A stretch of DNA of 64,000 nucleotides. It comes from an uncultured bacterium (GTDB lineage Bacteria > Cyanobacteriota > Vampirovibrionia > Gastranaerophilales > Gastranaerophilaceae). Made by a program: the position numbers and the translations under genes. Shown here piece after piece: positions 52,196 through 63,118 of this stretch. The stretch is from the NCBI GenBank assembly GCA_949296425.1, contig CASFPN010000016.1, positions 58,023 to 122,022 of the forward strand, written 5' to 3'. The notes beneath the pieces were generated by a model, which ran no database searches, was not told the DNA's origin, and saw nothing but the letters and a program-made list of their open reading frames with translations. The first letter of the stretch is position 1; the number at the start of each line of letters is the position of its first letter.

Positions 52196-52212
52196 AAATA
52201 TAACCTCTTTTA

Positions 52213-52338
52213 GAGAAGTGAATAAGATAATATGTAAATAAGTCAATAAGTTTATAAAATCGTTATGCTCGAAAATAATTTCATTGTATTGCTTCTGTTA
52301 ACGACTTATTTACTAATTAATCTATTCACTTATTCACT
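52213..52338. repeat. Imperfect inverted-repeat element
   Basis: AGAAGTGAATAAG..AAATAAGTC against GACTTATTT..CTATTCACTTATTCACTTT in the map/adk spacer. Arms resemble the inner GTGAATAAG of the 42.6-kb element. Confidence 0.55.
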
Positions 52339-52998
52339 TTAATTAATTACTTCCAATAATCTTTCCCAAACTTCATCTATTGTTCCGTTAGCATTGATTG
52401 ATTTAAGAACACCTTTTTTATTATAGTAATCAATTAACGGAGCGGTTTCTTTATTATATGTATCAAATCTTGATTGTGCGACTTCTCTTGTATCATCTTT
52501 TCTCTGCGTAAGTTCAGCACCGTCTTTATCACAATGACCTTCAACTTTAGGCGGTTTAAATTCAAGGTTATAAATTTCACCGCAAACAGGACAAGAACGG
52601 CGGTTTACAATTCTTTCAACAAGAATACTCGTATCAATATCAAAATAAACCGCAATAAACTTAGTATTAATACCGTTGTCAATTTCCGCATTCATTTTTT
52701 CTAGCTGTTCAGCCTGTTCAACGCTTCTTGGAAAACCGTCCAAGATATAACCGTTTTTGCAGTCATCTTTTGAAAGTCTGTTTTTAATTATTCTTGTGAC
52801 AAGTTCTACAGGAACAAGCTGACCTTTGTCAATAAAAGCTTTTGCTTCTTTACCTGCTTCAGTTTCATTTTTAATTTCCGCTCTCAACAAAGATCCTGTA
52901 TCAACATGCGGGAAATTCAAATATTCAGCAAGTCTGTTTGTTTGTGTACCTTTACCGCAAGCCGGCGGTCCTAAAAATATCAATTCTTTTTTGGTCAT
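52339..52998 (-). CDS. adk: Adenylate kinase, zinc-lid form
   Basis: 219 aa from MTKKELIFLGPP (GAGGGGG upstream); the longer frame has no support. P-loop GPPACGKGTQ, ILDGFPRSVEQAEQL, and a zinc-binding lid CPVCGEIYNL..HCDKDG (three Cys and Asp). Converts AMP plus ATP to two ADP. Confidence 0.96.
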   Translation of the reverse strand: MTKKELIFLGPPACGKGTQTNRLAEYLNFPHVDTGSLLRAEIKNETEAGKEAKAFIDKGQLVPVELVTRIIKNRLSKDDCKNGYILDGFPRSVEQAEQLEKMNAEIDNGINTKFIAVYFDIDTSILVERIVNRRSCPVCGEIYNLEFKPPKVEGHCDKDGAELTQRKDDTREVAQSRFDTYNKETAPLIDYYNKKGVLKSINANGTIDEVWERLLEVIN

Positions 52999-53469
52999 AA
53001 TAACCCCCTCTTTTTTACCTGTGCTTTTATAATACATCAATAATATTTTTAATTCAATTACATAATCAATATTATAATAAGTCGATAGGATGTTGAGTTC
53101 TTTACGGTGCGCTAAAGCACACGTAAAATAAAAAATAATCCGGCATTTAACGTAGTGAACAATCAATGTTTGCGAAACAACAACAAAGCCGGCTACTGTC
53201 TGAGCGTAATATACATTAGACCCTGAAACAAGTTCAGGGTGACGAGCGAATTTAGCCGGCTTGAGTTGAGCAATTACAATTGATTAGTGAACGGACTGCC
53301 GTGAGCTTCTTTGCGGTACTTTCTTCTTGGTTGCTCGCATTTTAACGGCAATGCGTGTCAAATGCTCAACGCATCCGCCACTCCAGCCTCAGCTCTTAAT
53401 CCGTTTATCGGTACAAGAAACTACCAACAAGATAGCTTTAGCAGATTGTTTTACTGTCGGTAATATTGA
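52999..53469. other. 470-bp spacer, repeats, no clear gene
   Basis: Between gyrB and adk. It holds a REP hairpin CCCTGAAACAAGTTCAGGG (53221-53239), repeated GCCGGC pieces, and a GC-richer stretch (53290-53420) whose minus strand reads MRATKKKVPQRSSRQSVH after GTTAAA. It lacks a ribosome site and looks like structured repeat DNA. Not tmRNA or RNase P by eye. Confidence 0.4.
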
Positions 53470-56157
<2,688 letters not shown>

Positions 56158-56192
56158 TTATACTCATGTACGAATTTAAAAGGAGAAAATTT

Positions 56193-56486
56193 ATGTCAAA
56201 AAATCTTATGAAATCAATCGGAAAAATCATTGAAGACAGCGGTTCTGATAAAATCACAATCTTCACAAGCCATTTAAAAATCGACGGTAATCTTTATCAG
56301 CCCGATGGCAGATGCGAAGAATGCCACGATGATTTTATAACCATAGAAAATGCTTTAGTTTGCAGATTAAACGACTATTGTACCTGCAATGATGAAAAAT
56401 GCGACTGTAACGATTATGTTTGTTTTAAATACGATTGGTTAAATATCGCAATAGATAAAATCGTTTCTTTCAGCATTGTACAATAA
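56193..56486 (+). CDS. Cys-rich small protein, unknown
   Basis: 97 aa from the ATG with AAAAGGAG upstream (an earlier in-frame ATG has no site). Eight or more Cys: CEECHDD, VCRLNDYCTCNDEKCDCND. It could bind metal. Divergent from gyrB. Confidence 0.68.
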   Translation: MSKNLMKSIGKIIEDSGSDKITIFTSHLKIDGNLYQPDGRCEECHDDFITIENALVCRLNDYCTCNDEKCDCNDYVCFKYDWLNIAIDKIVSFSIVQ

Positions 56487-56505
56487 AATATTAATAACTT
56501 ACAAA

Positions 56506-56546
56506 ACAAATAATCGACCGTTTTAAATCTTCGGTCGATTATTTGT
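56506..56546. terminator. Bidirectional terminator
   Basis: A 15-bp perfect stem ACAAATAATCGACCG / CGGTCGATTATTTGT between convergent genes. Confidence 0.85.
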
Positions 56547-56558
56547 TAATAAATAAAC

Positions 56559-57095
56559 CTATTTGATTTTCTTGGCAATATTAAACAAGAATGATGCAAC
56601 ACGTCTTAAGACAGGTCTTTCGCAGCCTTTTGCATCGGTTCCGATTGCCAAAGCAGCTTTTTGCAGTCTGCCTTTAAAACCTTTTGCGAATTGTCTGTCT
56701 TGCGGATTTAAATGCATTTCATAACCGCCAACTACCTTATCGCCGACTTTACGACTTACGGAATAATATCCGTCATCTGTCAAACGCTCAAATGTTACAT
56801 GATCCGGAAATTCAGCAAAGTTACGACCTTTTACATCAAAATCCGGAGTTATGACTGTCTTTTTAACAGTAACATCTCCAAGATTCTCAATATGCTGGTA
56901 TGTCACTTTATAAGGCTTGCCACCGGCATTACTGCCATTTTTCACAGCAAATTCTTGTACAGAATTTTCATCAATAAAAACATTCGGCTTTATGCATGAT
57001 TCACCCGGATATCTTGGGGCTTTATAATTTATACCAGAATCCTTATCTAGCATACGCACATTTTGAGGCATTACTAAACTTAAACCATTTGTCAT
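56559..57095 (-). CDS. Unknown protein
   Basis: 178 aa, AAAGGA upstream. No signal peptide or TM. Strand-rich middle (YKVTYQHIENLGDVTVKKTVITPDF, YYSVSRKVGDKVVGGYEMHLN) and a basic helical C-terminus (VLRRVASFLFNIAKKIK). Similar in style to other unnamed proteins in the window. Function unknown. Confidence 0.7.
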   Translation of the reverse strand: MTNGLSLVMPQNVRMLDKDSGINYKAPRYPGESCIKPNVFIDENSVQEFAVKNGSNAGGKPYKVTYQHIENLGDVTVKKTVITPDFDVKGRNFAEFPDHVTFERLTDDGYYSVSRKVGDKVVGGYEMHLNPQDRQFAKGFKGRLQKAALAIGTDAKGCERPVLRRVASFLFNIAKKIK

Positions 57096-57270
57096 AATAT
57101 TTTCCTTTCTCTAAATTTTTCCCAGTCCTCTGAAAATCGATTTCCCCTTACTCTTATATAAAAACAAAAAGTTAAAAAATATTGACAAATCCGCATATAT
57201 ATATTTTCCATATCTTTACATTTCGTTACAAACAGTTAAAACAAACAGAATTTTATAGAGGGTAAAAAAT

Positions 57271-57308
57271 AAAAAAAGAACCGCTTAATTTATAAACGAT
57301 TCTTCTTT
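57271..57308 (-). terminator. Terminator of HD-GYP gene
   Basis: AAGAACCG / CGATTCTT stem with T/A runs, downstream of 57328. Confidence 0.55.
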
Positions 57309-57327
57309 ATATATGATATCAGCCGAT

Positions 57328-58587
57328 TTATTTATTTACGGCCTCGCTTAATGCATTAACCACAACAGGATCCCATTTAGTTCCTGCTTCAGATTTCATA
57401 ATATCCAATGCTTTTTCAAGCGGCATAGCCTTTCTGTAAGGTCTGTCTGATGTCATTGCACAATACGCATCAGCCGCAGCAATTATTCTTGATCCGAACG
57501 GAATAGACTGCCCCTTCAAGCCTTCCGGCTCTCCAGTGCCGTCATATTTTTCTTTTTGATAAGTTATATAAGGAACAACTTCAGATAAGAAATTTATATT
57601 CATCAAAAAATGAACTCCCACATTTGAATGTTCTTGAATCTTCTTTATTTCATCAGATGAAAGCTTGCCAGTTGATGTAAAGATTTTTTCAGGAAGCGCA
57701 ATTTTACCTATATTTTGAAGGAGTCCGGCATAATATATTAAATCAGTTGTTTTTTCATTCAAACCAAGCTGCTTGCAGATTTTTCTTGCAAGATTAGCAG
57801 TATTTTTGGAATGAGCAACTTTATAGCCGCCTTTAGTATCTACAGCATTTGCCAGATTCTGAACAAAACTCTGCTGATAGTCGCACAAATCACCTATAAG
57901 TGCGGTCAATTCAGCCCTTATATGCTGCAAATCAGAAACTGTTGAATGTTCATCCGCTATAAGTCTGTTTGTTTCATCAATAGTTTTCTGCAAAGTTATT
58001 GACGTTGCAAAAAGTACTGCAATGCTTTCAACAAGTTCAATATATTTTTCATTAATTTCTTTTTCAGAATTGTTTTCAACTATGATAACACCAAGAGAAT
58101 TAATATTGCAGTGCATAGGAACAGCTATAACATCTGCAAAAACAGTTTCTCTTGATAAGAAAGCTTTTCCTGCGGCTGAGTTTTCATCAATCAAATAATG
58201 TTCAACAGCATTTGATGTGGTACCTTGTATTTCCAAATTGCCGTCTTTTTCTAAATAAATATGGCATGCTTCAACTTCAAGCATTTGTTTTACAGACTCT
58301 GCAATTGACGTAAATATAGCCTGTTTTTCAAGGTTTTCAAAACTCAGTACACACAAAGTATTATGCATTGAATATATTGAAATTAATTCTTTTAACTGGT
58401 TAATTAAACCTGCTTTTTTATCCTTAACACTTGCTCCGATTTTCTTTGCCAAATCTTCTGAAATAAGATTCTCTGCGACAAAATCACCTAAATTAAGAGC
58501 AAAAATTTCTTCAATAGGATCTTTATCTATCAAATAATCTGATTGGGAAAAAAGTGAAATTCCGTTATTTTTCTCTTCTTTTTTCAT
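57328..58587 (-). CDS. GAF plus degenerate HD-GYP protein
   Basis: 419 aa from the ATG with AAGGAAAT upstream. A GAF-like domain (LCVLSFENLEKQAIFTSIAES, HIYLEKDGNLEIQG, VIAVPMHCNINSLGVIIVEN) is followed by an HD-GYP-type domain. The expected HD is LLQNIGK, and the expected HHExxDGxGYP is YQKEKYDGTGEP, so key metal and GYP residues are replaced; HSKNTANLA and KKIQEHSNVG are kept. Probably not an active c-di-GMP phosphodiesterase; it may bind or signal. Confidence 0.88.
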   Translation of the reverse strand: MKKEEKNNGISLFSQSDYLIDKDPIEEIFALNLGDFVAENLISEDLAKKIGASVKDKKAGLINQLKELISIYSMHNTLCVLSFENLEKQAIFTSIAESVKQMLEVEACHIYLEKDGNLEIQGTTSNAVEHYLIDENSAAGKAFLSRETVFADVIAVPMHCNINSLGVIIVENNSEKEINEKYIELVESIAVLFATSITLQKTIDETNRLIADEHSTVSDLQHIRAELTALIGDLCDYQQSFVQNLANAVDTKGGYKVAHSKNTANLARKICKQLGLNEKTTDLIYYAGLLQNIGKIALPEKIFTSTGKLSSDEIKKIQEHSNVGVHFLMNINFLSEVVPYITYQKEKYDGTGEPEGLKGQSIPFGSRIIAAADAYCAMTSDRPYRKAMPLEKALDIMKSEAGTKWDPVVVNALSEAVNK

Positions 58588-58715
58588 TAAAAATTTCCTT
58601 ACTATACATGCCTTCAAATTTATATACGGCACAGTTTAGAAAAAACTTTAATGAATTTTAGAAAAAATCATACTTTAGTATGGGAAAATTCAAACTTTTG
58701 TATAAAAGCGACAAG

Positions 58716-59594
58716 TTAACGGGGTTTTCGCGGGTAATTTTTGGGAATTTTCCAACCGTTGTATTGTATGAGCTTGGTACAAAAAGCACCTGTTCTTTCA
58801 CATTTATTTTGCAGTTGCGTTTCTGTTCCGTCCCAATTATGAGCATAAGGCTCAAAATATTTGTTTTTATGTCCAGAAGCTGTAAAAGTAGGATTAAATA
58901 TAAAAGCAAACCCACATACACCCAGATATTCTCTGCTTTCCAAAGAATTCCCGAACTTTAAGCAATCATCATAGTCCATTGTGAAAAACACATAATCTCT
59001 CGTAGTACCGGGATTGAGAAAAGCAAAAGAGGTTCCATCTGCCAGCATAAATAAAGGTCTATCCAAACTTGTCTTTCTAACCTCAACAATATTCATATAT
59101 TTTCCAATATAAGTGTTAAACCATTCAAGCCCGGGACTTGAAAGTTTTCCGTCATCACCTGACTGCAGAGTAGAATCCAAATCCTGCCACCATATTGTAA
59201 CATCGCCATTATCAGCTGTCGAACGTACAACAGCCTGATTAATTGTTGAATAAAACTTTTTAAGTTTAGCTTCAACAGAATGATTTCTGTAATTCTGAAT
59301 AACAGACGGCAAAGTAATAGCTGCAACCACACCTATGATGCCGAGGGTGATTAGAACCTCTGCAAGGGTGAACGCGTATTTACACTGCTTGTTCGGCGGG
59401 TCTGCGTGCGTATCATACTCGGACAAAGTAAACGCACATTTACGTTTTAATAAAGTGAGCCTGTTATTATGATGTTGCATAACACTATTATGGCATAAGT
59501 TTATCTTTTTGGCAAGGGAAAGGACACATTTGTGTTTTTTAGGTTTCTGAAGCTTATTATCAGAGGAACGGAAGTCCAGAGTGCAAGATGGCAA
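58716..59594 (-). CDS. Pseudopilin-like protein with long modular leader
   Basis: 292 aa as given. The leader has KHKCVLSLAKK, NNRLTLLKRKCAFTLSEYD and then QCKYAFTLAEVLITLGIIGVVAAITLP: three tandem copies of the cleavage-like motif. The domain ends IQYNGWKIPKNYPRKPR. It lacks the DxNGxKxPN signature. The frame runs unbroken to a G10 tract and, with 11 or 8 G, to ATG 59731 just behind ftsL. Confidence 0.82.
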   Translation of the reverse strand: MPSCTLDFRSSDNKLQKPKKHKCVLSLAKKINLCHNSVMQHHNNRLTLLKRKCAFTLSEYDTHADPPNKQCKYAFTLAEVLITLGIIGVVAAITLPSVIQNYRNHSVEAKLKKFYSTINQAVVRSTADNGDVTIWWQDLDSTLQSGDDGKLSSPGLEWFNTYIGKYMNIVEVRKTSLDRPLFMLADGTSFAFLNPGTTRDYVFFTMDYDDCLKFGNSLESREYLGVCGFAFIFNPTFTASGHKNKYFEPYAHNWDGTETQLQNKCERTGAFCTKLIQYNGWKIPKNYPRKPR

Positions 59595-59653
59595 GCTGAT
59601 TTCGTTAATCTTTTTAATAACAGCATGACCTTCAAAACTCCTGACATCTTGAC

Positions 59654-59731
59654 TTATCTCCAGCTCAGGAGTGCCCCCCCCCCGAAAGGTTCAAAACCTA
59701 CGTATCCAAAGGCTTTTGCATTCTTGTCCAT
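59654..59731 (-). CDS. Short leader ORF ended by G10 tract
   Basis: Reads MDKNAKAFGYVGFEPF, then GGGALLSWR and stop. AAAGGAAC before the ATG. Starts 25 nt past the ftsL stop, so in the same transcript. With 11 or 8 G it joins the pseudopilin frame. Confidence 0.5.
   Translation of the reverse strand: MDKNAKAFGYVGFEPFGGGALLSWR
59674..59683 (-). repeat. Homopolymer C10 (G10 on coding strand)
   Basis: Ten C between GGAGTG and GAAAGG. Ten G leaves leader and pseudopilin out of frame. Confidence 0.95.
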
Positions 59732-59755
59732 TATAAGTTCCTTTCATTGTCTGAA

Positions 59756-60223
59756 TTAATAACCTATTGCCCAATTAAAAGATGCTGTTTTTTCAGTTTT
59801 TGTATCTACTGAAACAGGAGAAGCAACAGCCTGAACTTCTATAACTTTTGCAGCTTTTTGAAGCATATTATACTCCATCATCTTGCTGTCAACATTATTA
59901 AATGACTTTAACCTGTCAAGCTGATTTTGCAGCTCAGCATTTTCATCATTCAAAGAAGTAATTTGACGGCTGAGTTTATTTAAAGTCAATTCATTGGACA
60001 TTGAAAAATAGTAGCTTACAAATGCGACAAGCACAGCAATACCCAATAAACCGCATAAAGTTTTATTTACTTTTCTTATAGCCATAGCTTTTTGTGAAAT
60101 CTCTTTCTGAAAATAACCTTCTATAACCTGATTTTCTTCCGTAATCGGATTATTAACGTATGATTGATTTGAATAATTTTGCTGAATTGATACTTCTAAT
60201 GTTCTTACTCTTGCTGTATTCAA
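59756..60223 (-). CDS. ftsL: FtsL-like cell-division protein
   Basis: 155 aa bitopic: N-terminal cytoplasmic tail, one TM (TLCGLLGIAVLVAFVSYYF), coiled coil (LSRQITSLNDENAELQNQLDRL). Its place right after rsmH is the usual ftsL position; sequence similarity itself is low in this family. Confidence 0.8.
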   Translation of the reverse strand: MNTARVRTLEVSIQQNYSNQSYVNNPITEENQVIEGYFQKEISQKAMAIRKVNKTLCGLLGIAVLVAFVSYYFSMSNELTLNKLSRQITSLNDENAELQNQLDRLKSFNNVDSKMMEYNMLQKAAKVIEVQAVASPVSVDTKTEKTASFNWAIGY

Positions 60224-60255
60224 GTTACTACCCCAACTGAATTATCTTACTCCCT

Positions 60256-61191
60256 CTAAAGCTTTATACATCTGGCTACTCTTAACTTAGCACTTCTGGA
60301 AGGAGGATTTGTTGATATCTCCTCGTCACTCGCTGTAATCGGTTTTTTATTAACTAATTCGAGAATAGGAGGCGGACAGTTGCAAATCATCTGAGTTTTA
60401 TCGCAATGACACCTCTGCGAGTGATATTTGAATAAGTGTTTCACTATTCTGTCTTCTAACGAATGAAAACTTATTACACTTATTATAGCACCAAAGTCCA
60501 GCAAATCCAACACATCATTCAGAGTATTTTTTACATTTGTTAACTCATGATTTACTTCAATACGAATAGCCTGAAATACCCGCGTTGCAGGATGAATAGA
60601 TGATTTAACATGCGGAGTACAGTTTAATATCAAATCAGCCAATTCCGTTGTTGTTTCAAGTTTTTTAACCATTCTTTGCTCAATAATTTTTTTTGCAATT
60701 CTTTTTGAAAATCTTTCTTCTCCGTATTCAGAAAAAATTCTGATCAAATCATCTTCGGAGTAAGTATTTACAACATCATAAGCAGAAAATTCAGCGTCCT
60801 GATTAAATCTCATATCCAAAGGCGCATCTTTTGAAAAAGAAAAGCCGCGTTCCCTCTTGTTAAACTGATGATAAGAAGCTCCAAGGTCAAAAAGCACGCC
60901 GCCGGTAATTTTTTCTATCCCAAGATTTTGTAACACTTTTTTAATATTTGTATATGAATCTTTTACAATTGTTAAGTTTTTGTAACTTTTTAAGCGTTCA
61001 GAGGCTGCTTTTATGGCGTCTTCATCAACATCAAAAGCAATCAAACGCCCGTCAGGCTGAATTCTTTGTAAAATCAATTCAGAATGACCGCCGCCGCCCA
61101 AAGTACAGTCAACGTAAATTTTGCCAGGCTGACATTGAAGCGCATCAACAGCTTCATACTTCATTACCGTATAATGAGTAAATTCTTCCAT
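60256..61191 (-). CDS. rsmH: 16S rRNA (cytosine-N4) methyltransferase RsmH
   Basis: 311 aa from MEEFTHYTVMKYEAVDAL; an upstream frame opening adds 11 residues with little support. Motifs: YVDCTLGGGGHSELIL, FDVDEDAIKAA, GVLFDLGASYHQFN, GFSFSKDAPLDMR, ATRVFQAIRIEVNHEL, ISVISFHSLEDRIVK. Methylates C1402 of 16S rRNA. Confidence 0.95.
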   Translation of the reverse strand: MEEFTHYTVMKYEAVDALQCQPGKIYVDCTLGGGGHSELILQRIQPDGRLIAFDVDEDAIKAASERLKSYKNLTIVKDSYTNIKKVLQNLGIEKITGGVLFDLGASYHQFNKRERGFSFSKDAPLDMRFNQDAEFSAYDVVNTYSEDDLIRIFSEYGEERFSKRIAKKIIEQRMVKKLETTTELADLILNCTPHVKSSIHPATRVFQAIRIEVNHELTNVKNTLNDVLDLLDFGAIISVISFHSLEDRIVKHLFKYHSQRCHCDKTQMICNCPPPILELVNKKPITASDEEISTNPPSRSAKLRVARCIKL

Positions 61192-61213
61192 AAAAGAATT
61201 GTAACACGAAAAT

Positions 61214-61423
61214 TTATTCAGCAATCCTGTTCAATCCGTAATGATCGTATATATCAATAAAATTTTCATAAGGCAGGCGCTGAATATTTGTGTTGTCATC
61301 TTTGTCAGCAATATTAATCATCATTCCGCTCTGCTCAAGTATCTGCGGGAATACTGCATTAAACAATACTATCATAAAAATATACTTTTTTATTTCATCC
61401 GAAGTAATATAAATATCAACCAT
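61214..61423 (-). CDS. Small ORF before rsmH, unknown
   Basis: 69 aa, ends 22 nt before the rsmH ATG, with GGAATTT 7 nt before its own ATG. MVDIYITSDEIKKYIFMIVL, then LPYENFIDIYDHYGLNRIAE. It occupies the mraZ position but is not MraZ. Could be real, since spacing and site fit. Confidence 0.5.
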   Translation of the reverse strand: MVDIYITSDEIKKYIFMIVLFNAVFPQILEQSGMMINIADKDDNTNIQRLPYENFIDIYDHYGLNRIAE

Positions 61424-61531
61424 ATATAAATTCCATAAGCTTTTAACAATACATATACAAAAAATTTTACGGCGATAATTAATATTTTCTTTAATAATTT
61501 TATGTTTATATAAACATTTATTGCAAAATAA

Positions 61532-61562
61532 AAATAATTCCGACTTTCGGCCGGAATTATTT
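61532..61562 (-). terminator. Terminator of gltX
   Basis: AAATAATTCCG / CGGAATTATTT stem, 20 bp after the gltX stop. Confidence 0.8.
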
Positions 61563-61579
61563 ATTACTTGTTGTACTTT

Positions 61580-63049
61580 TTATACTTTCTGTTTCATTGC
61601 AGCTTTTACACGATGGAAAGTTTTTTCTTTGCCGATAATAGCGAGAATTGCAGTCATATCTGCTCCGCAAATCCTGCCGGTTACAGCAGCTCTGATAGCC
61701 CACATCGTAATTTTCGGCTTAACACCTTTTTCTTTATAATAAGCTCTGAAAGCTTCCAGTTTTTCATGAAGATTTTCTTCTGTCCACTCCCAATCTTTTG
61801 CCTGCGCAGTAAATGTTTTCAGAACATCCTGAGAAACATCGGTGTCAAGCGTTTCCTTTGCTTTATCATCTATTTCAACATCTTCTCCGAAGAAATAAGG
61901 AACGGCATCAGTTATATCAGATAACAGCGTCAAAGGTTCGTAAGTTATCTCAACCATACGGGTGTATTGAGCATCCGTTAATTCAGTCAAATCATACTTT
62001 GTCAAATAAGGTTTTAATCTTTCTTTCAGTTCAGGAATAGAAAGCATTTTGATATAATGACTGTTCATCCAGTTTAATTTGTCATATTCAAAAATTGAAT
62101 TTGAAGATGAAATTTCGTTTATTCTAAAATCCTGAGCTATTTCATCCAAAGATTTAATTTCCTGCCCGTCAGACGGCGACCAGCCCAAAAGTGCAACAAA
62201 GTTTATCAAAGCATCTGTTAAATAACCTTTTTCCACGAATTCTGAAACCGCAGTTGCACCATGACGTTTTGAAAGTTTACTTCTGTCAGGAGCTAAAATC
62301 ATACCAAGATGCCCGAATTTGGGAACCTCAGCACCAAGAGCTTCAAATATCAAAATTTGTTTGAAAGTATTTGAAATATGATCTTCTCCTCTTATAACAT
62401 GCGAAATCTTCATTAACATATCGTCAATTACAACAGCAAAATTATAAGTCGGAGTTCCGTTTGATTTCATAATTACAAAGTCGCCGAGAAGGTTTGTGTC
62501 AACATGGAGCTCACCCTTAACCATATCGTCAAAAGTCAACATGGAAGAATCATGGAATGCCTTTTGAGCCTTTGCAATATTAAATCTTATAGCTGGTTTT
62601 CTGCCTTCTGCCTTTAATTTTGCCTTTTCTTCGTCAGTTAAACTCAAGCATTTTTTAGTATAAACATAAGGTTTTTTATTTGCTGCAGCTTCTTTTTTTT
62701 CAGCTTCAAGTTCTTCCGGCGTGCAGTAACATTCATATGCAAACCCTTTGTCAAGCAGAATTTGAGCATATTTAGGATAAATATCAAACCTTTCTGATTG
62801 GGTGTAAGGACCGTAAGGCCCTCCAACATCAGGCCCTTCATCCCAGTTAAGCCCAAGTGCTTTTAAGCTGTCAAAAATATTATCAATATAAGCCTGACTT
62901 GTACGTTCGGCATCAGTATCTTCAATTCTTAAAATAAATTTTCCGTGATTTTTTTTAGCGAACAAATAATTGAATAAAGCCGTTCTGGCTGTTCCGATGT
63001 GTAAATTTCCGCTCGGTGACGGAGCAATTCTGACTCTTACGTCTGTCAT
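61580..63049 (-). CDS. gltX: Glutamyl-tRNA synthetase
   Basis: 489 aa class I synthetase. HIGH motif in PSGNLHIGTARTALF, RIEDTDAERTS, HLGMILAPDRSKLSKRHGA (KMSKS-type). With gatB present and one synthetase seen, it is probably non-discriminating, charging Glu and Gln tRNAs; inference. Confidence 0.97.
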   Translation of the reverse strand: MTDVRVRIAPSPSGNLHIGTARTALFNYLFAKKNHGKFILRIEDTDAERTSQAYIDNIFDSLKALGLNWDEGPDVGGPYGPYTQSERFDIYPKYAQILLDKGFAYECYCTPEELEAEKKEAAANKKPYVYTKKCLSLTDEEKAKLKAEGRKPAIRFNIAKAQKAFHDSSMLTFDDMVKGELHVDTNLLGDFVIMKSNGTPTYNFAVVIDDMLMKISHVIRGEDHISNTFKQILIFEALGAEVPKFGHLGMILAPDRSKLSKRHGATAVSEFVEKGYLTDALINFVALLGWSPSDGQEIKSLDEIAQDFRINEISSSNSIFEYDKLNWMNSHYIKMLSIPELKERLKPYLTKYDLTELTDAQYTRMVEITYEPLTLLSDITDAVPYFFGEDVEIDDKAKETLDTDVSQDVLKTFTAQAKDWEWTEENLHEKLEAFRAYYKEKGVKPKITMWAIRAAVTGRICGADMTAILAIIGKEKTFHRVKAAMKQKV

Positions 63050-63118
63050 TTTTTTCCTTCTTTCTTATTTATAAATCAGCATAAAAAGGATAGCACGAGC
63101 AAGATTTAATTTCAAGAA

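Noticed and set aside
52999..53469. tmRNA or RNase P RNA gene
   Set aside because: No tag reading frame or 3' TTCCACCA-type end, and no P4 core motif could be seen.
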